Shown: positions 24,364-33,886, counted from the first letter of the stretch. The stretch: 46,505 nucleotides of DNA from Planctomycetota bacterium (GCA_947444055.1 CANEYR010000027.1:1-46505); one strand, 5' to 3'. Numbers and translations are program-made. The notes: generated by a model from the letters alone, not told the origin.

Positions 24364-26820
24364 TCACATCGCGGCCAGCATTTTGGTCATGGATGCCGCT
24401 TCGTGACCGAGGTCGCGCGCCTCAAGCAGTTGCACGGCGTGTTTGCCCATCCGCTTCGCCGCGGCCGTTTCGCCGAGCCGCTGCAAGATGAGCGTGATCT
24501 GTTGGCAGGCGCCCGGCGAGTCCGGATGCGCCGCCAGGAACGTGGTCAGCACCCGCAAGGCGCGAGTGTTGTCGCCACGCAACAAGCACAGCCGCGACAG
24601 CGCGAGCTGGGCCACTTCGTAGGTCGGTTCGAGCGCGATCGATTGTTCGAGCAGCGGTGCTGCCCGTTCGAGTTCACCGCGCCCCATCCAAGCTTGCGCA
24701 ATGCCCGCCAACGACACGTGGCCGGTGATGCCCTCTTGGATCGGCACCACCAGCACCTGGCCGTGGTAGGCAAGGCAGCGGCGATAGTGCGTGATCGCGT
24801 CTTCCGCGCGGCCGTCGGCGAGGGCCAAGCTGGCGGCGAGGTAGTGCAAGTTGGGAGTCGGCACGAAGCGCCGGAGAGCGATGTCGAGCACGAGCCGAGC
24901 CCGTTGGTTGTCGCCCATGCGCGCCGCTTCGAGGGCGCACAGGGCCGCCACTTCGCCGGCGTAGGGCAGCTCGCGCGGCAACGACGGCGCGCCCGCAAGA
25001 ATCAGTTCAAGGCAACGATCGAGATAGCGCTTCGCGTCTTCGCTGCGGCCAGGCACGCGCCGCAAGAAGTCGCCGTACTTGTAGTGACCGTAGATGTCGT
25101 CGGGCGTCGCAGCGAGTTGCTTCTTGAACAGGCGTTCGTTGCGCTCGTTCTTGCCACGCTCGTTCATCACTTGCTCGGTGTAGCCGTGGTGTTCGACCTC
25201 GACATCGGCGCTGGTCAACACCAGTCCCAACGGCATGCCCGCGCGCTGCAAGCTCGGACTCACTTGCTCGTGAATGACGTTCTCGTAGATGACCCCCGGC
25301 AAGTTGCGGAATAGCCGCACCATCATCACGCCCACCGTCTTGCCGTTGCCGTAGACGTTGACGAAGTGCAGGTGGTAGCCGAGCACGTCCTGGTTCTGCA
25401 CCATGTCGCGAATGCGTTCGCAGGCGCCGGGCTGCAGGAACTCGTCGGGGTCGAGCACGAGCACCCAATCGCCAGTCGCTGCGGCTAGGCCAATGTTGCG
25501 CGGCGCCGAGAAGTCATCGTTCCACGGCGAGTGCAGAACCTTGGCGCCGAACGACTGCGCAATCTCGACCGTGCGATCCGTCGAGCCAGTGTCGACCAAC
25601 ACGATCTCGTCGACCGCTTCGCGCGCACGGGCCAGGCACTCCGGCAGGAAGCGCTCTTCGTTGCGCGCGATCATGCACAGGGAAACGCGCGGGGCGCGAC
25701 CGACCCAAGGGGCAGGTGGGCGCGTCGACGATCCCGATGAGGCACCTGCCTTCGGCGTTGCCGGTTCAATCGGTGCCCAACGGGCGACCAGTTCGGCGGT
25801 CTCCGTGGCAAAGCGCGCGGGCGCCTCGACTGGAGCCGCTGGCGAGTCGAAGACGGCTTCGACCAGCTGCACCGCCGACAACTTGGCCTCGAGCCGCATC
25901 GAGTAGTCCTCGAGCGCGACCCGTGTGTTCGCAACGTTCACCGGCAGTGGACCGACGAACAGCACATCGATGCGTGGCAGCATCAGGCCGACCACGTCAC
26001 CGGGCGACAAACGCTCGCCATCACGACCCGGCGCCGCGACGCCGACGCCAGCGCGCGCCGACAGCGCCGCAAACGTCGCCGCCAATGGCTCGGTGCCTGC
26101 GCGCACAAACCACACCAGCTCACCACGAGCTGCCGCGATCGCGTGATTCCACTGCGCACACTCGTGCACCTCGTCGGTCTGCACGATCTCCCACGATGAG
26201 GGCAAGAAGGTACGCAACGCGGCTTCGCTGCGCGCCCGCGCGTTCGCGTCGCCACCGACGAGCAGCACCGAACCGACGAGCGGCACGGCCTTCTTGCAGA
26301 CGATCCAGAACCGCGTCGGCGGTGTCCCATGCAGCCAATCCAGCGGCAACAGCCCGTTCTGGAACAGCACGTTCGCAAAGCCCGGCGCAAACTCGGCGGC
26401 AGGCGGCGGCACCTGCACGACGTCAAGGACCACGAGCCCGCTCGCCACCGTTGCCGCCAAAACCCGGCGCAATGGCAAGAACAAGCAGGGATCATCCGTG
26501 CTGCCAGAAGGGTCGAACTGACCGGGGCGCCCCTCCACAACGAGGCGCAGCATGCCGGCGCACTGGACATTGTCGATGTCGAGCAGCAGCGAACCACCAT
26601 CCACGAGGCGGCGACTCAGCTCCGGCAACCGATGCTCGATGCGACCGAGCGATTCGGTCCACGCTTCGACAGCAATGCAGTCGTGCGCGGGGCCGACATC
26701 AAAGAGACGCGGCGACTCACGCGGCAAATGCAGCGGGTTCTGCGCCAACGGCAACAGACTTGCCCAGGTCCGCACGGGACCGAGAAAGCCGTTCGGCATC
26801 GAATCGCCAGAATGAGTCAT
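24364..26820 (-). CDS. Multidomain glycosyltransferase (family 2) with TPR tail
   Basis: Predicted cytoplasmic protein of 818 residues. The best-defined part is a GT2 domain from about residue 376: VSLCMIARNEERFLPECL, LVDTGSTDRTVEIAQSFGA and the metal-binding DPDEFL near 457. In front lie two weaker modules: one resembles the end of a methyltransferase fold (GGSLLLDIDNVQ), and one resembles a degenerate GT-A fold (QWNHAIAAARGELVWFVRAG). From about 620 onward it has TPR-like repeats (EDAITHYRRCLAYHG, LERAAPLLEQSIALEPTYE). It probably transfers sugar to a surface glycan or protein. The ATG at 26820 follows AAAGGTG closely; longer starts would run towards the divergent birA promoter region. Confidence 0.82.
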   Translation of the reverse strand: MTHSGDSMPNGFLGPVRTWASLLPLAQNPLHLPRESPRLFDVGPAHDCIAVEAWTESLGRIEHRLPELSRRLVDGGSLLLDIDNVQCAGMLRLVVEGRPGQFDPSGSTDDPCLFLPLRRVLAATVASGLVVLDVVQVPPPAAEFAPGFANVLFQNGLLPLDWLHGTPPTRFWIVCKKAVPLVGSVLLVGGDANARARSEAALRTFLPSSWEIVQTDEVHECAQWNHAIAAARGELVWFVRAGTEPLAATFAALSARAGVGVAAPGRDGERLSPGDVVGLMLPRIDVLFVGPLPVNVANTRVALEDYSMRLEAKLSAVQLVEAVFDSPAAPVEAPARFATETAELVARWAPIEPATPKAGASSGSSTRPPAPWVGRAPRVSLCMIARNEERFLPECLARAREAVDEIVLVDTGSTDRTVEIAQSFGAKVLHSPWNDDFSAPRNIGLAAATGDWVLVLDPDEFLQPGACERIRDMVQNQDVLGYHLHFVNVYGNGKTVGVMMVRLFRNLPGVIYENVIHEQVSPSLQRAGMPLGLVLTSADVEVEHHGYTEQVMNERGKNERNERLFKKQLAATPDDIYGHYKYGDFLRRVPGRSEDAKRYLDRCLELILAGAPSLPRELPYAGEVAALCALEAARMGDNQRARLVLDIALRRFVPTPNLHYLAASLALADGRAEDAITHYRRCLAYHGQVLVVPIQEGITGHVSLAGIAQAWMGRGELERAAPLLEQSIALEPTYEVAQLALSRLCLLRGDNTRALRVLTTFLAAHPDSPGACQQITLILQRLGETAAAKRMGKHAVQLLEARDLGHEAASMTKMLAAM

Positions 26821-26897
26821 CACCTTTGCCTGCGCGGACGACACCGTCCAACGCTTCCACACCATCGACAGAAGTGGACGACAGACTTGAGTCGGCC

Positions 26898-27674
26898 ATG
26901 ATGACGAGCCTTCCTCCGGCCACGGCAATGCCTACCGACGCCCAAATCGAGACACTGCTGCGCGAGAGCACAAGATTCCGCCGACTGCTGCATTTAGCGT
27001 CGTGTGGTTCGACCCAAGACGTGGCGGCGGCGGCACCACGGGACGGTGACGCGATCTTCTGGGCCGACCACCAGACCAAGGGGCGCGGTCGCCAACAGCG
27101 CGAATGGCAAGACGAGCCCGGCGCCGATCTGGCCGCGACCTTTCGCATCACCCTGGCCCTGCCGCAGCCGCTGGCCTTACCCGCAGCGTTGCCCGTCGCC
27201 GTGCTGGAAGCGGTCGAACCGCTAGCGGGCCGCCCCCTGCGCCTGAAGTGGCCGAATGATCTGTTCCTCGCCGGCCGCAAACTCTGCGGCGTGCTGATCG
27301 ATGCCGGCCTCGCTGGACCGGACAGCTACCTCATCGGCGTCGGCGTCAACTGCAACCGCGTGCGCTTCCCACCCGACCTCGAAGCCATCGCCTGCTCGCT
27401 GGCCGTTGCGACCGGGCACGAAGTGGATCGCGGCGCCCTGCTGCTCGACATCGCCCAGCGCCTCGAAGCGATGCTGCAAGATCTGACCGCGAACCGACTC
27501 GAGCGCCTGGAGGAGGTGTTCCGCGATCGACTGGGCCTCGTTGGCCAACGCGTGGCGATCGACGTCGGCGTAATCCACGAAGGCGTGCTGCAACACGTCG
27601 ACTTCCAACGTGCGACGTTGGATCGCGACCGGATCTTTCCGCTCGCCATCGTTCGCGGCATGCGTCGCACCTGA
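26898..27674 (+). CDS. birA: Biotin--[acetyl-CoA-carboxylase] ligase, monofunctional
   Basis: Attaches biotin to carboxyl-carrier proteins through biotinyl-AMP. The protein has 258 residues with the BPL/LplA fold. Visible motifs are GSTQDVAAA, the adenylate-binding loop KGRGRQQREW (61-70), RLKWPNDLFLAGRKLCGVLIDA split over 20 residues, and LIGVGVNCNR; a small C-terminal domain ends the protein. There is no N-terminal DNA-binding domain, so it cannot repress biotin genes as E. coli BirA does. In the loop a Q stands where GRGRRGR enzymes have the second-last G. Starts at 26898, 26901 or 26928 are all possible. It ends 9 bases before the convergent gene. Confidence 0.92.
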   Translation: MMTSLPPATAMPTDAQIETLLRESTRFRRLLHLASCGSTQDVAAAAPRDGDAIFWADHQTKGRGRQQREWQDEPGADLAATFRITLALPQPLALPAALPVAVLEAVEPLAGRPLRLKWPNDLFLAGRKLCGVLIDAGLAGPDSYLIGVGVNCNRVRFPPDLEAIACSLAVATGHEVDRGALLLDIAQRLEAMLQDLTANRLERLEEVFRDRLGLVGQRVAIDVGVIHEGVLQHVDFQRATLDRDRIFPLAIVRGMRRT

Positions 27675-27683
27675 CTCTCCGTG

Positions 27684-28532
27684 TCAGGCGGCGTCGCCGA
27701 ACGCGGTCAACAGGCGGGCTTCCAGATGCACCAGCTTGGTCGGCGGCGGCCCGCTCAAGAGCCGCGCCAAGAACTGCTGATCGCCTGGCATTGGCGCCAG
27801 CAACGGAAAGCCCTTCACCTGCAGCCACGCGTTCATGCCGAGCCACGCGACCAACGCGTTGAAGTCGGGGAACGGCGCAATGCGCGCGAAGCGCCACATC
27901 AGCCGGAAGCCCTGGCGCACTGGGTGCAGCGAGTGGAACACCAACGGCACGTCGCGGTAGCACCGCTGCAGATCGAAGGTCTCGACCACACTGCGCAACT
28001 GCTCGGGTGCGGGGTACTCGACGTACAAGATGGCGTCCCACGGCGGGCCACGACGCAGGTCGTTGTTGCGAAAGCGCGGCAGTTCTGCTGTCAGACTGGC
28101 AAACAGTTCGATCAAGAACCGTCCATCGGGTTCGCGACCCTCGCCGGCGCGCACACGGATGCGCCGCAAGCACTCCGCCAGTCCGCGCAACAGACGATGC
28201 TCCTGCGTGATCGGCGCCAAGCGGCCCGGGCGACCCGCGAGCACATCCGCCGCATCGTCATCATCGATGATGAACCCACGCAGCCGCAGCATCGACGCGG
28301 CGAACTGCGCATCGTTGGGATCTGGTCGCCGAACATTGTCGAGCACCCGCTGCGCCGCGGCGATGGGCTCATCTTCCAAGGTGCTGCTGACCATGCGGCT
28401 GGCCAAGGCGAGGTCGATGCGCTCGAGCATCGACAGCTGCTTGGGTTCCGGGTTGGTCACGCGAAAGGCTTTTCGACAGGTTCGCGATACGAACCAAGCT
28501 GCACTGCCGCCCGTGAGAACCGCCGATGGCAT
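27684..28532 (-). CDS. Protein of unknown function downstream of nadE
   Basis: Predicted soluble protein of up to 282 residues, not recognised. It has helical stretches (QEHRLLRGLAECLRRIR, LIELFASLTAELPRF) and a C-terminal region HSLHPVRQGFRLMWRFAR followed by a hydrophobic helix NALVAWLGMNAWLQVKGFP. That layout faintly recalls the Fic active-site helix, but the catalytic residues do not match, so no activity is claimed. The start is uncertain: an ATG at 28532 is listed, while GTG 28460 or ATG 28430 would remove a poorly structured lead. It lies 23 bases after nadE in the same direction and may be its last operon partner. Confidence 0.6.
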   Translation of the reverse strand: MPSAVLTGGSAAWFVSRTCRKAFRVTNPEPKQLSMLERIDLALASRMVSSTLEDEPIAAAQRVLDNVRRPDPNDAQFAASMLRLRGFIIDDDDAADVLAGRPGRLAPITQEHRLLRGLAECLRRIRVRAGEGREPDGRFLIELFASLTAELPRFRNNDLRRGPPWDAILYVEYPAPEQLRSVVETFDLQRCYRDVPLVFHSLHPVRQGFRLMWRFARIAPFPDFNALVAWLGMNAWLQVKGFPLLAPMPGDQQFLARLLSGPPPTKLVHLEARLLTAFGDAA

Positions 28533-28555
28533 GGCAGCGGCACGACCTGCCGCGA

Positions 28556-30208
28556 CTATTGCTCGCGGTAACGGTGAGCGACCGGCATGCGGCGCCCGCT
28601 CCAACAACGATCACTGACGCGCAAGGTCGGTGGGTACTGGTAGCGCTTCCATTCCGCGGCCTGCACCTTGGCGAACAGGGCGGCAACCCGTTCGCGGCTC
28701 ATGCCAGTGCGCTTGGCCGTGATCTCGACCGACAAGTCCTCTTCGATGAGACAACGCAACACGAGGTCGAGCTCCGCATACGGCGGCAGACTGTCGGTGT
28801 CGAGCTGCCCTGGTCGCAACTCCGCCGACGGCGCCTTCTCGATCGATCGCGACGGAATGCGTTCGCCCTCACGATTGAGCCATCGACTGAGCGCCCAAAC
28901 CTCCGTCTTCCATAGATCGGCGATCGGCGCCAGCGCCCCATTGGTGTCGCCGTAGATCGTGCAATACCCAACGGCGCACTCGCTCTTGTTGCCCGTCGTC
29001 AGCACCAAGTGCCCGTGTTGGTTGGCGAACGCCATCAACAGCACCCCGCGCATGCGCGACTGCAGGTTCTCTTCCGCGAGCCCCGAGGGCGCCTGGCCGA
29101 AGACCGGTTGCAACACCGTGTTGAACGACGCCTGCAGTGGTGCGATCGGCAGCAGGTGGAAGGCGATGCCGAGGCGGTCGGCGAGTTGCCGCGCGTCGAC
29201 CACGCTGTGTTCGCTACTGAACGTCGAGGGCATGCCGATGCCGACGACGTGATCGCGGCCAAGCGCGTCGACCGCGAGCGTCGCGACCAACGCCGAATCG
29301 ATGCCGCCCGACAACCCGATCACGACGTTCTGGAACCCGAACTTGTGCACATAGGCGCGAATGCCCTGCACGATCGCCGCCTGCTGCATCGCTTCGACCG
29401 CGACCGGTGCCGGCGTCTGTGTCCACGCCTGTTCGGTGTCGACCAGAATCAACTGCTCGCGGAACGCGACCGGCTGCGCCGCGACACCAGTCGCTTTCAC
29501 CGCCAGCGAGCCGCCGTCGAACTGCAACTCGACGTCGCCGCCGACGGAGTTGACGTAGAGCATTGGCACGCGATGCCGCGCCGCCGCCGCCGCCACCATG
29601 CGATAGCGAAACTCCTCCTTGCCGCGCGACCACGGGCTAGCACTGAGATTGACCACCATCTCGGCGCCCGCTTGCACCACGCGTTGCACCGGGTCGATCG
29701 CGTAGCTGCGCTGATCGAAGAAGTGCTCGTCATTCCAGCCGTCTTCACAAACGACGATGCCGACGCGGCGACCGGCGATCGTGACGACGTTCTGCTCGGG
29801 CGCCTTCCACGGCTCGAAGTAGCGCGACTCGTCGAACACGTCGTAGGTCGGCAACAGGCTCTTGCGCGCCACAATGCTCGCCTCGCCATCGCGCAGCAAG
29901 GCGACCGCGTTGTGCAGCGGCCGACCGCCCAACGTGCCAGCCGTCTCGTTCTCTGCAACGCAACCGACGAGCACGGCAAGATGACGGGGCACGGCCAGCG
30001 TCAATTCGGCGAGCGCCGCATCGTGGGCCTGGCGAAAGCTGGGGCGCACCAGCAAGTCCTCTGGTGGATAGCCACACAGTGCCAGCTCGGGAAACACCAC
30101 CATCTCAGCCCGCAAGACCGCGGCCCGCCGCGTGAACTCGACGATGCGCGCAACGTTGCCCGCGAAGTCGCCGACCGTCGAGTCGATTTGGCAGAGGGCG
30201 ACGCGCAT
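28556..30208 (-). CDS. nadE: Glutamine-dependent NAD+ synthetase
   Basis: Converts deamido-NAD to NAD using ammonia released from glutamine, the last step of NAD synthesis. The protein has 550 residues. The N-terminal nitrilase-type glutaminase domain shows the Glu-Lys-Cys triad: E41 in FPELALCGY, K116 in ARKSLLP, C154 in VVCEDGW. The C-terminal synthetase domain has the ATP pyrophosphatase loop SGGIDS at 300-305, then TTGNKSECAVGYCTIYGD. The last about 30 residues give the usual YPP-type ending (WKRYQYPPTLRVSDR). The start is 4 bases after the ispH stop, so the two share a transcript. Confidence 0.96.
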   Translation of the reverse strand: MRVALCQIDSTVGDFAGNVARIVEFTRRAAVLRAEMVVFPELALCGYPPEDLLVRPSFRQAHDAALAELTLAVPRHLAVLVGCVAENETAGTLGGRPLHNAVALLRDGEASIVARKSLLPTYDVFDESRYFEPWKAPEQNVVTIAGRRVGIVVCEDGWNDEHFFDQRSYAIDPVQRVVQAGAEMVVNLSASPWSRGKEEFRYRMVAAAAARHRVPMLYVNSVGGDVELQFDGGSLAVKATGVAAQPVAFREQLILVDTEQAWTQTPAPVAVEAMQQAAIVQGIRAYVHKFGFQNVVIGLSGGIDSALVATLAVDALGRDHVVGIGMPSTFSSEHSVVDARQLADRLGIAFHLLPIAPLQASFNTVLQPVFGQAPSGLAEENLQSRMRGVLLMAFANQHGHLVLTTGNKSECAVGYCTIYGDTNGALAPIADLWKTEVWALSRWLNREGERIPSRSIEKAPSAELRPGQLDTDSLPPYAELDLVLRCLIEEDLSVEITAKRTGMSRERVAALFAKVQAAEWKRYQYPPTLRVSDRCWSGRRMPVAHRYREQ

Positions 30209-30212
30209 TCGA

Positions 30213-31133
30213 TCACCGCACTTGGCGAGGCAGGCTGAACTCGATCAGCTCGGGGATGCCATCGATCTCTTCGACGGAGACGGCCCCGAGCACGCGCATG
30301 CGCGCCACCACGGCCGCCACACTCGACTCCGGCGTGCTCGCCCCGGACGTGACGCCAACGGTTTGCACCTTCTCGAACCAAGTCGGATCGAGCTCGTCAG
30401 GACCGAGCACGAGATGCGCTGGCACCCCAGAATCGGCGCCGAGCTCGCGCAGCCGATTGCTGTTGCTGCTCATGGGGTCGCCGATGACGAGCCACAGGTC
30501 GACCCTGCCGCGCAGGTTCTTCACGGCCATTTGGCGATTGGTCGTGGCGTAGCAGATGTCCTCTTTGCGCGGTGTGTGCAACAGCGGGAATCGCCGCTTC
30601 AGCACGGCCATGACCCGCATCGCTTCATCGACGCTGAGTGTGGTCTGGGTCAGCACGGCCACCTTCGCGGGATCCGGCACGCTGACGACCTCAGCTTCGG
30701 CAGCAGTCGCAACCACTAGCGTGCGATCCGGTGCTTCGCCGACAACGCCTTCCACTTCCACGTGGTCGGCGTGCCCGATCAACAGGATCGTGAACCCACG
30801 GCCTGCGAACCGCCGTGACTCGACATGCACCTTCGTCACCAGCGGGCACGTGGCGTCGATGGCGTGCAAGGCGAGTCTGGCAGCCTGTTGAAACACTTCC
30901 GGGGCGACGCCGTGCGCACTGAAGATCACGTGGCTGCCAGTTGGCACATCCGCCAGTTCGTCGACGAAGATCGCGCCCTTGCGTTCGAGGTCCTGCACGA
31001 CAACCTTGTTGTGCACGATTTCGTGGCGAACGTAGACGGGACGTCCGAACTTGGTGATGGCTCGTTCGACGGTCTCGATAGCGCGCTCGACACCGGCACA
31101 GAAACCGCGCGGGCGGCAGAGGAGGACCTTCAT
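30213..31133 (-). CDS. ispH: 4-hydroxy-3-methylbut-2-enyl diphosphate reductase
   Basis: Iron-sulfur enzyme of the last step of the MEP isoprenoid pathway, giving IPP and DMAPP. The protein has 306 residues. The three cluster cysteines are C12 (RGFCAGVERA), C96 (DATCPLVTKVH) and C194 (EDICYATTNRQ). The catalytic glutamate is in VEVEGVVGE. Substrate-binding TQTTLSVDE and SSNSNRL are present. The ATG at 31133 follows AAGGTCCTCC-type sequence poorly, but the lead MKVLLCRPRGFC is canonical, unlike the longer start at 31166. nadE follows after 4 bases. Confidence 0.95.
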   Translation of the reverse strand: MKVLLCRPRGFCAGVERAIETVERAITKFGRPVYVRHEIVHNKVVVQDLERKGAIFVDELADVPTGSHVIFSAHGVAPEVFQQAARLALHAIDATCPLVTKVHVESRRFAGRGFTILLIGHADHVEVEGVVGEAPDRTLVVATAAEAEVVSVPDPAKVAVLTQTTLSVDEAMRVMAVLKRRFPLLHTPRKEDICYATTNRQMAVKNLRGRVDLWLVIGDPMSSNSNRLRELGADSGVPAHLVLGPDELDPTWFEKVQTVGVTSGASTPESSVAAVVARMRVLGAVSVEEIDGIPELIEFSLPRQVR

Positions 31134-31181
31134 GCGGGCCGAACAGTTTCGGGCCGCAGGGGGCACAGGGCAAGCGGCAGG

Positions 31182-32351
31182 TCACATCACGTCGAAAACC
31201 AAACCCACTCCGAGTTGCACGGCGCCCGTCAGGGGCGGCGGCGGCGGTGGCGCGCCGGTGCTGTTGTAGAACGCGTGAATGCGCGCCACGCCGAGCGGTC
31301 CGCACACCGTCGAACTGCGCCCAAGCGACGTGATGAAGCGCAGCGGATTGGCCGTCGGCGCCAGCACGATCGCCTGCGCATAGAACGTCATCCCGACCAA
31401 CTGCCGTCCCGAAGGCAGGATTCCGGTCACCGTGCCGAGGCCCGTCGCATCCGCGAGCCCGCCGAGAGACACCACCGGATCGACGTTGAGCCAGCAGTCC
31501 GGCGCTGGCCACAGCAACGATGCCAAGGCCGCCGAGGGCTGCGACGGATTGGCCGGATCAAACATCGGGTAAGGCAGCGGCCAAGCCGGGTTGCCAAGCA
31601 ATCCACCGACGTTGGTCGAGTTCATCGTGATCAAGAACGGCATCGAGGCCGGCGCATTGGCGATGTGCCACGAGTAGGCACTGCCCGCTAGCATCGACAC
31701 GTCGGCGGTCAGCGCGACCGGCGGATTTCCAGGCACCGCACAGGCGGGCCCGATCGAGCCGAACGCCGCTTGCGGCGCCACGCAGCTACTCAGGTTGTCG
31801 ACGCGATAGGCGCCTGACGGTTGTGAGTGAATGTGGATCTCGACCAACAGATTGCGCGGCGCTGGCAGCGTGCTGGTCGCAGGCGTCAAGCCGTAGGCCC
31901 ATGGCACACTGAAGACGAACGGGATGTTGGCTGGACGCGGCCCTGGTGGCCAAGCCGGCTGCGCAGGCAACTGGATCAACTGGTTCTGCAACACCCACGT
32001 CGCATCGGTGCCGCGGTTCTCGGCGAACGTCATGCTCGCAGTCACCGACGACTTGGTCGTCGTCGACATCAACACCGAGATCTCGAGATACCCCTTGGCG
32101 GGCATCGCCGTGTTGGGGGTGTTGTTGTCCGCGCGCAACAAGATGCCGGTGAGAATGCGCGGTCCCACCCACGGCAACTCCTCGGCGTCGTAGATGCACT
32201 GGTAACGACACGCTTGGCTCGAGCCGAACGGAATGCTGGTGCCGCCGCCGCCTTCGACACCGGCCAGAGCACTGGGCACGGTGACGTTTTGGGCGGCAGC
32301 CAACGTCGCGAACATCAACACGAAGCAGAGGCGCGCAAGGTTCGATCGCAT
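31182..32351 (-). CDS. Secreted protein related to that at 7741-8784
   Basis: Exported protein of 389 residues, function unknown. The signal peptide is LARLCFVLMFATLAAAQ. The N-terminal domain (about 22-190) has CRYQCIYDAEELPW and RILTGILLRADNN, positions that line up with the related protein at 7741-8784. The C-terminal beta domain begins near AAFGSIGPACAVPGN and includes LVGMTFYAQAIVLAPTAN, here followed by an extra 45-residue end with a PPPPPP stretch. It therefore differs from the other three by a C-terminal extension. It lies 48 bases upstream of ispH on the same strand. A surface structural or attachment role is the best guess. Confidence 0.78.
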   Translation of the reverse strand: MRSNLARLCFVLMFATLAAAQNVTVPSALAGVEGGGGTSIPFGSSQACRYQCIYDAEELPWVGPRILTGILLRADNNTPNTAMPAKGYLEISVLMSTTTKSSVTASMTFAENRGTDATWVLQNQLIQLPAQPAWPPGPRPANIPFVFSVPWAYGLTPATSTLPAPRNLLVEIHIHSQPSGAYRVDNLSSCVAPQAAFGSIGPACAVPGNPPVALTADVSMLAGSAYSWHIANAPASMPFLITMNSTNVGGLLGNPAWPLPYPMFDPANPSQPSAALASLLWPAPDCWLNVDPVVSLGGLADATGLGTVTGILPSGRQLVGMTFYAQAIVLAPTANPLRFITSLGRSSTVCGPLGVARIHAFYNSTGAPPPPPPLTGAVQLGVGLVFDVM

Positions 32352-32390
32352 CGGGGGTATCTCCGCTCGTTCGATCGACTGTTCGCCAAG

Positions 32391-32420
32391 TGAGACTTGA
32401 AGCGAGCACTCGCGGTCTCA
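32391..32420. repeat. Dyad in the divergent intergenic region
   Basis: TGAGAC (32391-32396) and GTCTCA (32415-32420) enclose a nested GCGAG/CTCGC. It lies between the divergent starts at 32351 and 32516, about 40 bases from the reverse-strand start, where an operator or a 5' leader hairpin could act. No regulator is suggested by the sequence. Confidence 0.4.
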
Positions 32421-32515
32421 GCACGGGACCGGTCAATCAAGGGCTCGCATCGTCGCGTCGATGCACCCGACTGCCGCAGTGTCCGATTCGTCAACAGCAA
32501 CCAAAGGAGCATTCC

Positions 32516-33886
32516 GTGCAACTGGAGAGTCATGCCACCCCGCCGCGGACCAGTCCGCAGCAACGCTACGCCAACCTCCATCGCGCCATCGAACGCGGCC
32601 TCGATTCGGACGAAGTATGGAGAGAACTGGCAGACGTCAGTGTGAGCCTCGGCCACAAAGAGGAGGCCGTGCAGTGCGTGCAGCGCATTCGCAACGACAC
32701 GATGCGACTAGCCCTCGAATCGCGGTTGGCACGACTGGGGCTGATGGTCGCGGCGATCGATCCTGCGACCACAGTCCATGACGTGGCGCCGGCAGCCAGC
32801 AATGCCGGGACGAGACCTGCAGCGGCGGCGGACGCGCATCGCTTGCGCGATCACGTCGTCGACGCCTTCCAGTACTTGTTCCATCAACACATGCCGTGGC
32901 TCGTGCTCGTCACGACGCTCGCCTTTCCTCTCGTCATCGGGGTCGGCGGCTTCTTGACCGCGGGCGACTCGCCCTTGCTGCTGGCAGCGATTGCAACCCT
33001 GCCAGGCCTCTGCGTACTCGGCATCGTCGGCGCCATGGGCCGCCAGATTCTCTTGGCAGGCGCCGATGGGAACGGCGATGTGCCACCGCTGCCGAGCTTT
33101 GGCGAACTGATTGCCGACGCGCGTCGTTTCTTCGTCGACGTCGGGCTGGTACTCGGGTCTCTGGTCGGACCTTCGGTCCTCGCGGTGTGGCTCGGGGCCC
33201 CGCTATCGAGCACGCTGCCAGGACTATGCATCGGTGCGTTCTTCGCCCCGATGGCGTTCGGGCTGCGCCACCTGCACCGCACCCTCGACGCGCTGTCGCC
33301 GGTCACGCTCGTTCGCTCGCTGGCACGCACGGGACTCGGTTATGCCGGGCTCGCCGCAGTCGTCGTCGCGCTGCTGACGCCCGCCGCCGCCGTGGCGTGG
33401 GTCTCGCTGGGCCATCCGGTGTGGCTGCAGATCGCCATCGTCGGCCCGCTCTGTGTGTTGCCGCTGTTCGTTTCGGCGCGACTGCTAGGCACGTGGTTGG
33501 AAGTGCATCGCGGCGTTCTGGTCGGCACCGCGGCAAGAACCCGCGAGTGCAAGGCGCCTGTAGCGCCGGTGGTGCAAGCAGCTGCCGCCGCGGCCCCGAC
33601 GCCTCGTCGACCGCGTCGGCCAGAAGCACTCGAACAATTCAAGGCGCCGACCATGGGTCGCACCAACAAGCCAACCAAACCCAAGCGTGCGAAGCCCGCA
33701 CCAGCCAAGCCTGCGAACCCGGCTCCTGCCGCGGCGGCGCCCGCGAAGGCCACGCCGCGTGCCATCGAAGGACGCAGCCCTAGTCCGCGGCCAACCGACG
33801 CGCCTGATTTGGCCCACATGCCCGGTGCGGTGGTCGTTTCTGGCAACGAGCGGTCGCGACAAGGTGCCGCCTCGAAGCGGCCTTGA
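32516..33886 (+). CDS. Six-helix membrane protein with Ala/Pro/Lys-rich tail
   Basis: Inner-membrane protein of 456 residues and unknown role. A GTG start is chosen because AAAGGAGC lies 5-6 bases upstream. Residues 1-75 form a helical-repeat-like lead (RYANLHRAIERGLDS, EVWRELADVSVSLGHKEEA). Six hydrophobic helices follow between about 123 and 330 (for example VLVTTLAFPLVIGVGGFL, GLCVLGIVGAMG, LGLVLGSLVGPSVLAV-like segments and YAGLAAVVVALLTPAAA). The last about 100 residues are basic, Ala/Pro-rich and presumably disordered (TKPKRAKPAPAKPANPAPA). The membrane part loosely resembles DUF4013-type proteins. It is 67 bases upstream of apt. Confidence 0.72.
   Translation: MQLESHATPPRTSPQQRYANLHRAIERGLDSDEVWRELADVSVSLGHKEEAVQCVQRIRNDTMRLALESRLARLGLMVAAIDPATTVHDVAPAASNAGTRPAAAADAHRLRDHVVDAFQYLFHQHMPWLVLVTTLAFPLVIGVGGFLTAGDSPLLLAAIATLPGLCVLGIVGAMGRQILLAGADGNGDVPPLPSFGELIADARRFFVDVGLVLGSLVGPSVLAVWLGAPLSSTLPGLCIGAFFAPMAFGLRHLHRTLDALSPVTLVRSLARTGLGYAGLAAVVVALLTPAAAVAWVSLGHPVWLQIAIVGPLCVLPLFVSARLLGTWLEVHRGVLVGTAARTRECKAPVAPVVQAAAAAAPTPRRPRRPEALEQFKAPTMGRTNKPTKPKRAKPAPAKPANPAPAAAAPAKATPRAIEGRSPSPRPTDAPDLAHMPGAVVVSGNERSRQGAASKRP

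Noticed and set aside
27684..28532. Fic-type AMP transferase
   Set aside because: HPVRQGFRLMWR has the His-Pro start, but not the GNGR part needed for catalysis, so the family is not assigned.
30213..31133. IspH variant motif CYATTNRQ
   Set aside because: The Thr in place of Gln is, as far as I know, also found in working homologues; all three cluster cysteines and the catalytic Glu are present.
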